A stretch of DNA of 64,000 nucleotides from Maratus speciosus (Eukaryota > Arthropoda > Arachnida > Araneae > Salticidae). Below are positions 12,003-23,869 of this stretch, piece by piece (the stretch's first letter is position 1; the number at the start of each line of letters is the position of its first letter). The notes below the pieces were generated by a model. The model was not told the origin of the DNA and did no database searches. It saw only the letters and a list, made by a program, of their open reading frames with translations. A program made the position numbers and the translations under genes. Location of the stretch: the NCBI GenBank assembly GCA_963932465.1, contig OZ010788.1:195798559-195862558 (forward strand). Direction: 5' to 3'.

Positions 12003-12990
12003 ACTATTAATAATGCATTGGCGCCCCTCCCCCTTTCCATACTGTCAATTAAGTTGTCTGACACTGGAATCTGAAGCAACGCATATTCCATATCATTTAA
12101 CAATCTAGGCGAAGGAATTAAGTCAGTCATCTTTCATCCAAAAGATGCTCTATCACATCAATGTCTGTAGGTTGAGCGCTAAAGCTTGACCCTCTAGATA
12201 TTTTTCAATAATCCTAGCTCGGTGAGATCGGGAATCATCATTCATTAGGATGAATTCATCACCTATAGCAACGTGGTGTGACATACGGAGCAAGGATCTC
12301 ATTCCGATATCTCATAGCGGTCAGGGTTCCACCGTGACACACACACACACACACAGGTCAGTGTGACAACTCAGAGAGATTTCAGCCCAAACCATGATAC
12401 CACCACTCTCTGTAACTGTGTCTTTAAACGACGTTACTTTGGTTGCAAATCTCCAAAGTAAGCTAGGATTCATCTGTAAAGGCTTAAAAAACCCATTGTT
12501 GTGTGGTCCAGTTAACATGATGTCTTGCCCAACGTAAATGGTGACTTCTGTGTCGTCAATTTGGAGGAACACAAAAAACGTGCCATCTTGCATAGAATTC
12601 TTGATTGTGGTGACGTCTGCGCACCGTAGTAGCAGATATTGTCATCCATGCTGTGTTGCGATGATCTAAAATGAGCAAAGCCACAGTAGTGCTCCTCCTT
12701 CTTTGTGACGAAAGAGCTATAAAGTGATCTTCCGTAGCGGTTACATGTGGGCCGCTGGGAACGGGTATTCTTGATACTGAATTTTCGGTTTTAAGTTGAC
12801 CCCAAAGTTTTTGGACTACACTGCAATACACATACACATTATGACATCTAGGAGCATCAGCTTGTGATAAGCCTATTTCCATCCATCCGATTGCGCCATA
12901 GACTTCCAATATAACTGAATGCAAAATAGTAACCTTTCCTTGAAGCACGTATCATGCTTCCTACCATCACGTGATGGTGCGGAGAATGCG
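12003..12990 (-). pseudogene. Tc1-like transposase pseudogene (DD34E type)
   Basis: Minus-strand frames, in order from about 12990 to 12003, show an N-terminal helix-turn-helix region (GLSQADAPRCHNVYVYCSVV), a linker with SRIPVPSGPHVTATEDHFIA, the VRRR-HNQEFYARW segment typical of the second DNA-binding domain border, the catalytic-core piece ESGGIMVWAEISLSCHTDL, and a C-terminal MEYALLQIPVSDNLIDSMERG segment ending near 12003. These match the order of Tc1 transposases. At least two frame changes and several stops separate the pieces, and the DNA around the second catalytic aspartate is degraded, so the gene is dead. Original length would be near 340 residues. Confidence 0.8.
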
Positions 12991-13240
12991 CGCCAAACCG
13001 GTTTTTCCCGCACCCACCAAGATCTATTTTGAATGCGTTCGTTTTGGAGCGTTTCTTTTATCACGAGAATGAAAACAGAAAATTGCCAAGAAAGGGATCA
13101 TCACCAAAAAATGACACCCTTTTGGCGACGAGATCTCCGGCATGAGTGCGGTTCGGCGGATATAACAAAGGGTTTCGTTATCTATTCAATTCCTCCTCTA
13201 AGGATTGCGCAAAATCTTAACAAATTTCCTAAATAGCATC

Positions 13241-14647
13241 TCCTAGACATGGCCTGTAATATTTTAGATTCACAATTGAAGATAAGCCAGCATGAAGAAC
13301 ATACCACACAAATTACAAAAGTGGGATATTCGCAGTGTTCTCTGGCTGCCATATAAGAGTCCAATACTTTAAAAAAATAATGGTGGATATAATTGTTTCA
13401 AAATGTTTTATTGACGTTACATATGATCCTATAATAAACTACATTTTTTACCTGTGTTTTCGTTCTATTAATAGTGAGCGTCAAATAAATATTTTTTTAC
13501 TTTATCTTGTGGAGGTCAATGAATATTTTTTAAATGACCGCATACATAGATATGAAACTTGAAATTGTAAAAATCACAGACGTTTATTTTCTTTCTGCTG
13601 CAATATTTCTTTTTGATTGGTCAATAGCTAAAAACAATTTTTGCCGCATTAATAAAGGACTTAATTCTTGTAAAACGACAGCTGTGTTAAACAATGGAAG
13701 ATATTTTTTAAAACCAGTTTTGTGAATCCGTTCTAAAAAATTTCCTTGTTGTTCTATACCATTTCAAGTAATCAAAAATTGCATAATACAACACACGCAA
13801 TGACATTACCCATTCTTCAAAACATAAATCCCTTAAAAAATTAGTGTATATTTTAATTATAAAAAATTAAAAAAATACTTGCATCAAGTAATAAAACAAA
13901 ATATTTCTTAATACTATCAGGATACCTTTGAAAAACTGTAGGATCATTTTATTTAACGATAAAAGGGGGAATATAAACTGGAGAACGCATAACACAGCTG
14001 AAAATGCACTTTCAGCATTTCCTGTTGGTCTGATTAATTTTTTAAATTATCAGTTTATTATTTTGCCTTATATCGCTTTTTTATCGCGTAAGTTGACATA
14101 TAAGTATTTTCATAAAACACAACATTTCAAGAGCAATTCTAAACAAAATTTAAGATATCACAACCGCTAGTTAAAAAAAGATCTTTTTATTTCTTAGAAT
14201 ACCATATTCATTCCAGAGATTTTCACATCCATCAGATCTTATACTAAAATTTTATGACGTGACCTTGAAAAAATCGAATGCATGGAGGCTCATTAACTGT
14301 CGACAATGATGTAGTAATTCAGAAAGTATGGGAGAAACTCAATTAGTAATTTTCAAATAAATTGAACAACATCGATTGTCAATAATTAATAACACATTAA
14401 GGAGAATAATAATTAATAGTTTAATCTAATTATTAACGCCATTATCACAAAATAATCATTTTAATTATTTAAGATCATGAATTATATGTAATTATGATTA
14501 TTAAATTAATGAGACAATGGGGGTTTCAGGAAGTACAGAAACATCTTGATACTTACATAAAAGTTATAATCATGAAGTATCGGTTAATGTAGTGGTATTT
14601 TGCGTTGTAATCACGTTATATGTCTATTACGCTCGGCAATAATGCAC
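13241..14647. other. AT-rich intergenic sequence, nothing recognised
   Basis: Several open frames of 60-80 codons occur (13335-13562, 13534-13725, 13928-14170), but they are asparagine/isoleucine/phenylalanine rich and recall no family. A stretch of short ATTAAT/TAATTA runs lies at about 14380-14510. No element ends were found. Confidence 0.5.
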
Positions 14648-15663
14648 GAGTCCACTCTCAATGGTGACCAATGGCTAATTTCTATACCGTTTGTTATAGA
14701 CATAGTTCCAATTATAAAAATGTTTTAAATGAGGTAAAAAATTATTTTAAAAGTAGTTTTGTTTAAAAAAATCTTAAAAAATTACGAAATTTAAATTTTA
14801 TACAGTCACTCGGTCTTATAAGAGATATTTAGTAAACATTTCCTAATATACAAATAAGTAAGACAAAAAAAGTCCCATTCATCTAACACTAAAATTCACC
14901 GAATTATAAAACTTTGAATTGCATGACTTATATCAATATTCTGCATCTGAACACAGATGAGGTGGGCCATGCTTAGAGGGATTGTACACAGTTTAAAGTA
15001 TTAGAAGGATTTGTTTCGCGTGTACATTTTAGCATTGCAGACGAAGGGAGTCACTTCGAGCAAGTTTTAAGATAACTTTAATTTTTATTAATTAAGTTTG
15101 AGATAATCTAATAGCATTTTAAAAATGCATCATTTTGTAAAGAACTACAACTGTTGCTTTTCATCATTTCATTTAGCAAAAATTCTGTTATTTTTTAACT
15201 TATATTTTTACTAAAAGTTGTATATTTTTCTTTAATATGTCAGAATGAAAATAGATTTCGAAATTTATATTGTGATGTCAATTTTACACTACCTATTACT
15301 TTTTTTTTATATCTAATGATTCATTTTACTTTTAGTAAAGTTGTAAATGACCCCTGTTTTGCAGCAGAAAAGGTGATTCAACTCTAAACAGCTATTTCTC
15401 GGTCAGTTTTAATCATAGAAGAACGGGACTTTTTTTTTGTATTACTTCTTAGTGTAATAGGATGTTTTTACTAAATATCACTTATAGGACCGGGGGACAG
15501 CATAAAAATTTAAGTTTCGTAATTTTGTAAGAAATGTTTTTATTGGCCCAAATCGCTTTTAATATACTTCTTTATCTTATTTAAAACATTTTTGCAATTG
15601 GAACTATATGTCTGTGCCTAACGGTTTAGGATATAGTCATTAGACACCGTTGACAGTGGACTC
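14648..15663. mobile_element. Foldback element related to the one at 3309-5503
   Basis: The left end GAGTCCACTCTCAATGGTGA and the inverted right end GAGTCCACTGTCAACGGTGT match, and inverted similarity continues inward for about 250-350 bp, through CCAATTATAAAAATGTTTTAAA, ATTACGAAATTTAAATTTTA and AGTCCCATTCATCTAACAC. These inner arm sequences are the same as in the 3309-5503 element, although the outermost ~30 bp differ. There is no coding capacity. The target duplication is unclear. Arms are more diverged than the terminal 85 bp of the other copy. Confidence 0.75.
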
Positions 15664-16230
15664 TCTGTATAATATCCTTATCATAAGAAAAAAAAAAACG
15701 CAAGGCTTCGATTAAAAGTGTTTCAAGGTCATTAAAATTATTATATATAACTTTAAATGATTGTGTTTTAGTTAGTAAAACTTGCCATAATTCTGTTAAC
15801 TTTTATCAAACAGATTTGAATTTTTTTCAGAATAAAGAAATATTACTATTTCAGACAATGATTAACAATTTAAAACAAGTGGGTAAGTGTTATCACAGAT
15901 CGCACACAGGGTTTCGTTTAATTTTCCTTTCAAAACACTTTATCCTTTTGAAAAATCTCTTAGTTACATATTTCGCAAAGAGGGGGCGCACTCTATTCTA
16001 AACAAACCTCCATCCGAACGAAACTCCGTTTTACAAACTATCCGTAGATATATTGGTCGAGAGGATCGGGCCCATAGCACCAGAGATAGGTAGGCACCTA
16101 TTGGCGCTAAAAATTGGAACTAAAATATGTACGGCTATGGTGCATAATATGAAAGAGTGTTCAAAGGGAGCAAAAGTTAGAAAAGAGCACACCGGCTGAA
16201 AAGGGTGGAGGTTAGAAAAATTGCTTAAAA
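15664..16230. other. Stretch without recognised gene
   Basis: AT-rich up to about 15970, then a more balanced segment (15980-16200) containing GAGGGGGCGCACTC and CACCTATTGGCGC. Overlapping 61- and 68-codon open frames at 15816-16093 match nothing I know. Confidence 0.4.
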
Positions 16231-16530
16231 TACACAAGTTAGAGCCCAGAGGGGTTATAAGACTTTTTCAAAATTTTACGGTTTGTCGTTTAATGCGAGG
16301 TGTTCAGCTATAAGTATCCAAAATTTCAAGTCTTCAACTTAATTAGGACTTAGTTAGAAAAAAAAGCTTAAAGTATATAAGTTGGAGCCCAGAGGGGTAA
16401 ATATAAGACTTTTTCAATTGTCGTTTGATGTGAGGTGTTCAGCTATAAGAATCCAAAATTTCAAGTCTCCAACATATATAGTTTCTGAGAACGGGCTCTG
16501 CGACGGACAGACAGACAGACAGAGGAGTGA
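16231..16530 (+). repeat. Two-unit 143 bp tandem repeat ending in (CAGA)n
   Basis: GAGCCCAGAGGGG occurs at 16242 and 16385, and both units continue through AGACTTTTTCAA, GTGTTCAGCTATAAG and TCCAAAATTTCAAGTC. The second unit runs into GGCTCTGCGACGGACAGACA and further CAGA repeats at about 16495-16520. The same CGGACAGACAG-type motif marks other repeats here (5070, 22970, 31480, 41360, 44870), suggesting one broad class of dispersed repeats that join this motif to short tandem units. Confidence 0.7.
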
Positions 16531-17174
16531 GATGAATAGGGTTTCGTCAGATGAACGAAACCGTGAAAATCAATTTCTTATAAACTATGTCTGAACATCA
16601 TTCTGTAAATATAAATTTAATCACATTTATTTTTCCCAAGTTTTTCTTTCTACGCAGATCATTCCTAAATTACTTGCCATAAAGTAAATAGCATCCAATG
16701 AACCGCTAAACGAAGAAAATCGAGTTTATAAGACTCAGAGTTATTCTGTCCGTGGCTTACGACCTCATTACGGCAGAGCGTCGTGATTAGCTTTTTAGGG
16801 TCAATTTACCCCGAACCTTTCTCCGGCATCTTATAACGATTGGAGTGATTGGGCGCAACGAAGTGGGTGAAATGACACAGCAGACGACATATGTCAGCAT
16901 TTCTCTCGAAATACTCTCACCGTGTGACAGAATTTTAAGCGAATTTACTGCCGTAAGCATTTTATTTTTTATAAAGAGCTGTTTTTATACCGCATACCTA
17001 TATACTTGAAAAAAAAAAAAAAGAAAGAAAGAAAGAGAGAAGAAATTTAAAAGCAGAAAAATTCTGGCAGAAAATGTTGCTACAGACGATTTTCTATTTG
17101 CTCCACAAATATCTGCACAAAATTTTCTTGGAGGTAAATATGAATGAGGTTTGAATGTGAGGATGAAATGCATA
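16531..17174. other. Stretch without recognised gene
   Basis: The segment 16730-16950 is less AT-rich (TCCGTGGCTTACGACCTCAT, CATTTCTCTCGAAATACTC) but has no open frame of note. A purine-rich GAAAGAAAGAAAGAGAGAAG run is at 17023-17043. Confidence 0.4.
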
Positions 17175-18131
17175 AGGGTCAATATAACAAAATCCGGAAA
17201 TTGCAGTCCGCACAATAAAATTTCTATTTAATGTTACATAATGCAATTTTCTTTTTTAGATTCTAATAAAAAATATTCTTAGAAGTATTTTCAAGAGATA
17301 TTATATTCATAATAACACAAAAATAAAGCAATTAAAATATTTAAATTTTCAGATTGTCATTTTCCTGCCATGTCACACTGTGATGCGTGCAAAGTAAAAG
17401 GCTTTCTGCTATCATGTACAAATACCTTTTTCTAGTTTTTTTAAATTTCTAATTAATAATTATACCTTATATAACACATATATGTGGAAGGTAACAAGTT
17501 CTGTGTTTTACAAATAATTTTCCATAATTAAAATATGATTGTCACTGAAAATGAGTGTCATTGTCCTGACCTGCTCATTTTAGTCCTTTATAAGGTATAA
17601 AGATGGCTCTGCAGAGTAATCGCGCTGATGAGTAATCGCAGAGTAATCGTAGATGGCGCTGTCAGAAGTAGTAAAATCCTTGCTACCAGCAAGATCTTTT
17701 AGATATATATATTTTTAAATAACGTGTTTAAAGGCTTTGTAAAAATTGAGTAGACTTTTATTATGTCATTTTTCTGGCTTCTATAAATTACAAATAAAAC
17801 TCAATATTACACTGAATTTGAGGTACTATAGAAGAAACATGTTCCTTTAAACAAAATTAAAATGTTAGATCTAAAAATTAAAACAAAACAAGAATGTGAA
17901 AAATGTTTTAGAATGAAATTGTCATTATCCTGGCATACATATGCCAAGAAAATGACACATTATTATAATTACATAAAAATGAACTTAAGCTCTTCAAACA
18001 GTGAAAATTATACATATAAATCCCTTTATTCAGCGTTCAACCAACATTTTAAAAAATATCAGAAGCTTTGAAACGATCTAAATTTTCAAAATTTTTGTTT
18101 TCAAAATCACACATTTTGTGATATTCATCCA
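17175..18131 (+). mobile_element. TA-flanked element with reiterated TGTCATTTTCCTGGC motif, copy 1
   Basis: The left end (A)GGGTCAATATAACAAAATC after TA at 17173-17174 pairs with the right end, inverted TGGATGAATATCACAAAAT before TA at 18132-18133. A 15 bp motif of form TGTCATTNTCCTGGC occurs at about 17355, 17556, 17764 and 17920 in direct orientation, and inverted at 17942-17958, about 173 bp from the right end. The first copy is ~179 bp from the left end. A 69-codon frame (17862-18071) is lysine/serine-rich and unrecognised. The second copy at 21079-21990 is similar over its full length (roughly 90% by eye), which defines the unit. Non-autonomous; superfamily uncertain, TA target suggests Tc1/mariner/pogo. 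Confidence 0.8.
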
Positions 18132-18998
18132 TAAACATGATGAATTAGATAAAAAGTGACAATATATATATGAAATTTATGCTATAAAAAAGCGAAAAAT
18201 TTCGACGGAAAAAGTTTAAAAAAAAAATTGTATGCAGAAGAAATATTTTTACATACAGAAAAAGTTTTTATCTTCCAATCTTTTTCCTATATTTTTTAAC
18301 TATAATACTGCTGTCATATTTTTTCAGTTTGTACATACATATATCAGGGGTCATAGCGACTTATGTTTTTTATATATTTGCATTGTTTTTCAAAGCATAA
18401 TTCTCGTGGTAGTTTTCTTCTGCACTTGTTAAATAAATCTATCACGAAGAAAATTGCTTCGACGTTGTGGTAGAAAAAAAAAATATATATATGATGCTGC
18501 GGCCCTTCTCTCTTTATCCTTCTCTCTTTATCCCTCTCTCTTTAACCACACGTACATTAGAGTGGAACTAAAAACGAAGTTTCGAATTTTATATTCTAAT
18601 ACCGATTATTTTTTTTTCCTTTTTAACTCCATAAAAAGAAAATATTTTTCTTTTAATTTTAAAATGATATTTTCCGGTTCCTCAAAGCATCTGATTTTCC
18701 ATAAAAAATGAATAAAAGCCAATAATTGCATGAAAAGTGTTTTAAGCTTATTGCTAATTTTATAGTGTACAAAATTAAATTAATGAATTGTTAATATCCC
18801 GTAACAAAGAGAATAATTTAGTTTGAGTGCCATGGAAATGATGACCCCACTTTTTTTTTTAATTCTGTAGAAGCCAGCGTAGTGGGCGTCAGCTTTCATT
18901 GTCTCTGATTTATTTGGCTGCGACTCATAACGATTTAGCGTGTGTTAGCAGTTTCTTTGCTTATTTTTTAATAAACAGTCGGTGTAAAATGTGACAAT
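18132..18998. other. AT-rich stretch, low complexity, nothing recognised
   Basis: Contains a TCTCTTTATCC triplicate run near 18508-18545 and poly-A/poly-T tracts. Open frames at 18232-18711 are phenylalanine/tyrosine/isoleucine-rich by-products of composition. Confidence 0.45.
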
Positions 18999-20012
18999 GT
19001 CTGCTAATGTACCTAAATCTAGAAAATTGTTGAAGTTTCTTATATTTTGAGAACCAAAACAACATTAGACTGTCATCTTTGGCGAACATATGAAGATGAT
19101 ATGAAACATTATTTATGGGTTCAATTCAACTTAACTGCCATCTGGAATCTGGAACACACTGTTTCTGAAATATCTAAAGCTGTTGCTGATAGAATTAAAA
19201 GTGTATTGTTGAGACCTTCAATTCTAACGGTTTCTGATACACAAATCATAAAAAATAATTAGACTATCGTGAGAAATGTCAAAATTTGAAGAAAAATATT
19301 AAGATTGGAAAGAATAATCCCACATGAAATAATAAATTGCAAAATAGTATGTAATCGTGCAAAAAACTTTTCTTTGTGTAAATGCACTAAATATTATCGT
19401 GTATCAGAACAAGAACGTCACTTTTTGTAAAAGACCAAAGAGAGATGGGGTGATGGCAATAGGATCAATAAATATAAAATCTACAAAAACATGTGTAGCA
19501 AAACTGGACAAGGAAATATCGAGGCAAGAAAAAGTTATTTTAAAACAAAAAAAAAATATGCTTTACTGAATGATCGTCAAGTGAAAAAAATAGTTCGGAA
19601 GGAAATAGTTCAATCGGTTGTTCTTCTAAACCTGAATTTGATAATAAACAAGGTAAAAGAACCGGACTTTGAACAGAACTGCCATTATTATTGCAAATGG
19701 CACCCTAGAAGATATGAGTATTTCTGATGATAATAAAGAAACGGTAACTGAAAAAGGACTTGAAGACGACAAAAAGACAAGAAAAGGAAGAATTTGAAAG
19801 AACAAGAAAGATGAAATGAGTTAATTTTAAAAGGTTTGTATTTTGATGGCAGAAAGGATAACACTATGATAACTGAAGCAAAGGGAAAGAGGTATAACGA
19901 AGAAGAACACGTAGTTTTAGTTCAAAAACCAGGATCAAAATATATTGGTCATATTTCATTGACATCTTCTTCTTATATTAATATAGCTACTGCAATTTTG
20001 ATGTATTTTTAA
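18999..20012 (+). pseudogene. Pseudogene of an unnamed repeat-associated protein family (YFDGRKD/EEH motifs)
   Basis: A possible start at 18999 gives MSANVPKSRKLLKF. Downstream, in shifting frames, come a DWKE segment (near 19300), a cysteine-bearing NFSLCKCTKYYRVSEQERHF piece (near 19365-19425), a KTKERWGDGN-like piece, a lysine-rich stretch (19500-19730) and, near 19829-19980, GLYFDGRKDNTMI followed by EEHVVLVQKPGSKYIGH. I recall the order CKC, a DQR-like segment, FDGRKD and EEH-EPGS-YIGH from uncharacterised multi-copy proteins of arthropods and cnidarians; no function is known to me. Stops and frame changes at several points make it non-functional. No terminal repeats were identified around it, so whether it is transposon or host derived is open. 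Confidence 0.5.
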
Positions 20013-21078
20013 AATAATAGTACAGTTTTTTTTTACCCTATACTTAAGTTCCACCCCAGTGTACATATGTTATGTTCCAGAAATTTCGTAGTATAACTAT
20101 TGGTTTTAAACACATAATATTGCTGCAAGTAACTTATTGCTGAGTATTCTCACTCAGATATAGATTGCGACGATTAGAAATGTCAATCAACATGGTTAAA
20201 AAAAAAAAATAGTTCTCAGGTTATAAATAAATTACAAAACATAAATTATGCAAATCACCAGAAAATATTTCATTTTAATGATCTGTTTAACAATCTATAT
20301 GTATATATAAAAAAATTACCTAAAACTTTGTGTTTGGTTTTTAAAGAATGCAGATCTTAGATTTAAAAGAACAATTAATTAATTTAAAAGAATACATATC
20401 CCTTATAATTTTCAAAACATTATTAAATTTTACCTTACATCTTAATTATATTACTTAAAATACTACTACTTATAAACAGTATCAAAGGATCCCTCAAGGA
20501 TCTACAGTTTCAAGTAGGCTTTCTGTTCTATAATTATATTACTTTATATAATAATATAAGGGAATTCACTGGGTAATACAATGATTGTGTTTACTAGCGT
20601 TATATAGATGATATATTTATTTCAACTAATATCACATCGCTATGTACTCAATATCCAATAAAGCTTACATAAGTCAAAATAATATGATTCATAATGAAAT
20701 AAACTTTCTTAAAGAAAAAATAAAAGTTAATAATAAAATTAAATTAATGTTTGATGCTTGTGATAAAAGAACTAATTTTCCCTTTAGAGTAAATATATTT
20801 ACGCATTATAATTCATTCTTACATAAATCTGTTTATAAAAGTATTTTGCTTACACAGAATATATTCCCTACACAGAATAAAACATTTATGCTCTTATAAG
20901 AATAAAAATAGAAACATTAAATTTGTCCGTAATGAAGTTAAACTAAATGTTTATCCAACTTGGCGGTAAATTCAATAATTAATTTATTTAAATAATTTAG
21001 TTTTTATATACAAAAATATATAAATATAATAGGAGGTTGAGATCGTTGAATTTTTGGATTATTACATAATTCCATCTA
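20013..21078. other. AT-rich intergenic sequence, nothing recognised
   Basis: The 85-codon open frame at 20642-20899 (asparagine/lysine/phenylalanine-rich) fits AT composition and resembles no family. No element ends were found. Confidence 0.45.
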
Positions 21079-21990
21079 TGGGTCAATATCACAAAATACG
21101 AAAATTGCAGTTCGCACAATAAAATTTCTATTTAATGTTATATAATGCAATTTTCTTTTTTATATTCTAACAAAAAAAAAACTTAGAAGTATTTTAAAGA
21201 GATATTATATTCATAATAACACAGAAATAGAGCAATTAAAAGACTTAAAATTTCAGATTGTCATTTTCCTGGCCTGTCACACTGTGATGTGTGCAAAGTA
21301 AAAGGCTTTCTGCTATCATGTACAAATATCTTTTTCTGGTTGTTTTAATTTCTAATTAATAATTATACATTATATAACACATATATGTGGAAGGAAACAA
21401 GTTCTGTATTTTACAAATAATTTTCCATAATTAAAATATGATTGTCACTGAAAATGAAAGTCATTGTCCTGGCATGCTTATTTTAGTTCTTTATGAGGTA
21501 TAAAGATGGCGCTGCAGAGTAATTCTTCTTGTGGTTGACATAGTTCAAATCAGAAGTAGTAAAATCATTGCTACCAGCAAGATCTTTTAGATATTTCTTT
21601 GAAAATAATGTGTTTAAAGTCTTTGTAAAAATTGAGTAGACTTTTATTATGTCATTTTCCTGGCTTCAATAACTGAACATTACACTGAATTTGAGGTACT
21701 ACAGAGGAAACATGTTCCTTTAAACAAAAGTAAAATGTTAGATAAAAAAAAAAAAGAATGTGAAAAATGCTTTAGAATGAAATTGTCATTATCCTGGTAT
21801 ACATATGCCAAGAAAATCACATAATTATGATTACATAAAAATGAACTTAAGCTCAAACATGAACAATTTTACATATAAATTCCTTTATTCAGCTGTTAAC
21901 CAGCATTTTTAAAAAAATCAAAAGCTTTGAAACGATTTAAATTTTCAAAATTTCTGTTTTAAAAATCTCACATTTCGGGATATTCACCCC
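21079..21990 (+). mobile_element. TA-flanked element with reiterated TGTCATTTTCCTGGC motif, copy 2
   Basis: This is the second copy of the 17175-18131 element in the same orientation. The left end TGGGTCAATATCACAAAAT follows TA (21077-21078); the right end inverted GGGGTGAATATCCCG precedes TA (21991-21992). Motif copies start at about 21259 (180 bp from the end), 21459, 21650 and 21784, with an inverted one at 21803-21820, ~170 bp from the right end. The third-to-fourth interval is 134 bp rather than 156, because of a local deletion around 21740. The mismatch level between the two copies indicates old insertions. Confidence 0.8.
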
Positions 21991-22850
21991 TATATAACTA
22001 AAAATATTCGGTCAATAAATCATGAAAAAACTGTGGTCATTGCTCCGGTATTTCTTTTACACCTTGATTTCACCGTTCTTTAGAAAAGTTTTATGCATTA
22101 CTTATTTTTTACTGTATTTATAACAAGCTTTTAGCTTTTATAGTATGTTAATTCTTTATGAGAAGTAAATTATTATCAGTCACAACAGAATCTTCAAATG
22201 TCGATTAAAGATTAGCCGGGACCCGGAAAGGCCTCGCAGTACATTTATAATACGAGTCTTTGGGGTCAGTCGGACTCGAGCTCAAAGTGAAGATTATATT
22301 TATTCACATATTAAAAAATTATTTATATTATTTGTAAAACAAGAAAGTGTTCAACGTTTCTCCAAGTGTTTTATAATGCCTTGAAAATCAGTTTAAGAGG
22401 AAATTGAACTGATTTTGGTGAGATATATAGAGAAATAGTATATACGATTCTGAAGCCTTTGCACGGCCAGTGTTAGTAACATAAATAAGCCATCGAATTT
22501 GCCTTGTCTAACCCCGTTTTCTGTTTCGATTCCTTTTCCCGAATTACTGGGAAACAGAATCTATGTCTTTCTGCCTTATTTTGTACGATGATATTTTAAA
22601 AGAATAGAATTGTGATTTTTGCTGATTATGCCAGTGTTTGACTATAAATGAAAAGTTTCCTATTTTAACCACCTAACGTTTTGCCCGAACTGGGTTAGGG
22701 CAAGAAGACTTTGATTTGTTCGTTAGTAAAAGCTTCTTGATCCACTAATTCGTAACCGTAAATTTCTCTTTATTAATTGTCAGATATTTTTCGATTGTAT
22801 AAGGCAAATATTTTAGTACAGAAAAAGTGGTGTTTTGCCCCTATTTTTAC
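21991..22850. other. Stretch without recognised gene
   Basis: Around 22210-22280 the sequence is GC-richer (GCCGGGACCCGGAAAGGCCT), and near 22680 a small stem pairs TTGCCC with GGGCAA. Neither is a tRNA, and no reading frame is convincing. Confidence 0.4.
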
Positions 22851-23575
22851 TTTCTAATATATTTACAACAAGAAAGTATTGGATTCGTAAAAATTTTCGA
22901 CTTTCGGTTTTCAAAGGATTTACATGTTTTAGATGTCAGAGATTCCAAAAAACATGTTTTTACGAAATGTCTGTCTGTGAGTCTACGACTCTGTCTGTCT
23001 TTATGTGACACAAATTTTGTGGTCGCTCTATCTCAAGAACTAATGCACGGAATTTAATAAAAAATTATATTCCGTTAATCCCTGATATAAATTGGTGCTG
23101 ATTAGTTTTTGGTGTAAATCTCTCAACAGGTGACGCTGCTATATGCAGCATTTTTCACGATTTCCTCAATAGCTCTCCAGAATTAATTCACGGATTTTCC
23201 TCAAGCTGCAGATTCAGTTTGTCTTTGACATGAATTGACGTTTCGTGCATTTTGGTGTAAATCGCTCAACAGGTGGTGCTATTATGCAGCATTTTTTGTG
23301 ATTTCCGCAATAGCTCTATCTCAAGAACTTATGCTTGGATTTTCAACAAACTTCAGATTCAGGTATACCTTGATATGAATTAGTGCTGTTTATGTTTTAG
23401 TGCAAATCGCTCAACAGGTGGCGTTGCTATGCTGCATTTTTCAGAATTTCCACTATAGCTCTATCTCAAGAACTTATACACGAATTTTCATCAAACTTCA
23501 GATTCAGGTATACCTTGATATCAATTAGTGCTGTTTATGTGATTTATATAAAAGAAAGTTTTGTGATGGCCACAA
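22850..23575 (+). repeat. Dispersed repeat with ~147 bp internal tandem units
   Basis: It starts near ACAAGAAAGTATTGGATTCG, runs through CCAAAAAACATGTTTTTACG and GTCTGTCTGTGAGTC, then gives four units each holding GCTCTATCTCAAGAACT-type sequence (about 23025, 23172, 23311, 23458) and a CAACAGGTGRCGYTGCTATG box. It is the same family as 40550-41510, which is in the opposite orientation. A 76-codon frame at 22827-23057 is not credible. The element class is unknown. Confidence 0.8.
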
Positions 23576-23869
23576 GATACTAGTTAATTTATGGTGTCAA
23601 AAAAAAATTAAACACTTAAGGGGTTAAACCGATTTTCAGGGACATGAAAATCATGAAACTTTATCAAGAGAAAGTATTTAGGATTAATAATTATTGCGTT
23701 GTCAGAAGATTTTTTCAAATAAAAAATTTATTTTGAAACAATTTTAAAATATTGCTGCTGCATATTTTAGGTATCGGAATCGGACGGGTTCAAACTCTGA
23801 TGACACAAAATGTTTCGGGCTGGAACGCCGAAGAAAATAATAAAACAAAATAAAAAAAATTCGAACTCA

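Larger units (their letters stand above)
11517..13240 (-). mobile_element. Decayed Tc1-like transposon, one end missing
   Basis: The left end CACTGGCCTCCAAAAGTTGA follows a TA and looks like a Tc1 inverted terminus; the inner GGTACAA...TTGTACC is a small palindrome. A minus-strand transposase relic fills 12003-12990. No matching inverted terminus is visible to the right of about 13000, so the promoter-proximal end is lost or too diverged. A short (CA)n run at about 12338-12355 and an unrelated inverted repeat at 11639-11890 lie inside it. The right boundary is approximate. Confidence 0.65.

Noticed and set aside
22200..22280. tRNA or tRNA-derived SINE
   Set aside because: The GC-richer patch has no A/B box arrangement or cloverleaf folding.
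23600..23640. Another TTAA-flanked piggyBac-like end (CACTTAAGGGGTTAAACC)
   Set aside because: Only one end-like sequence is present, with no inverted partner within a plausible distance.
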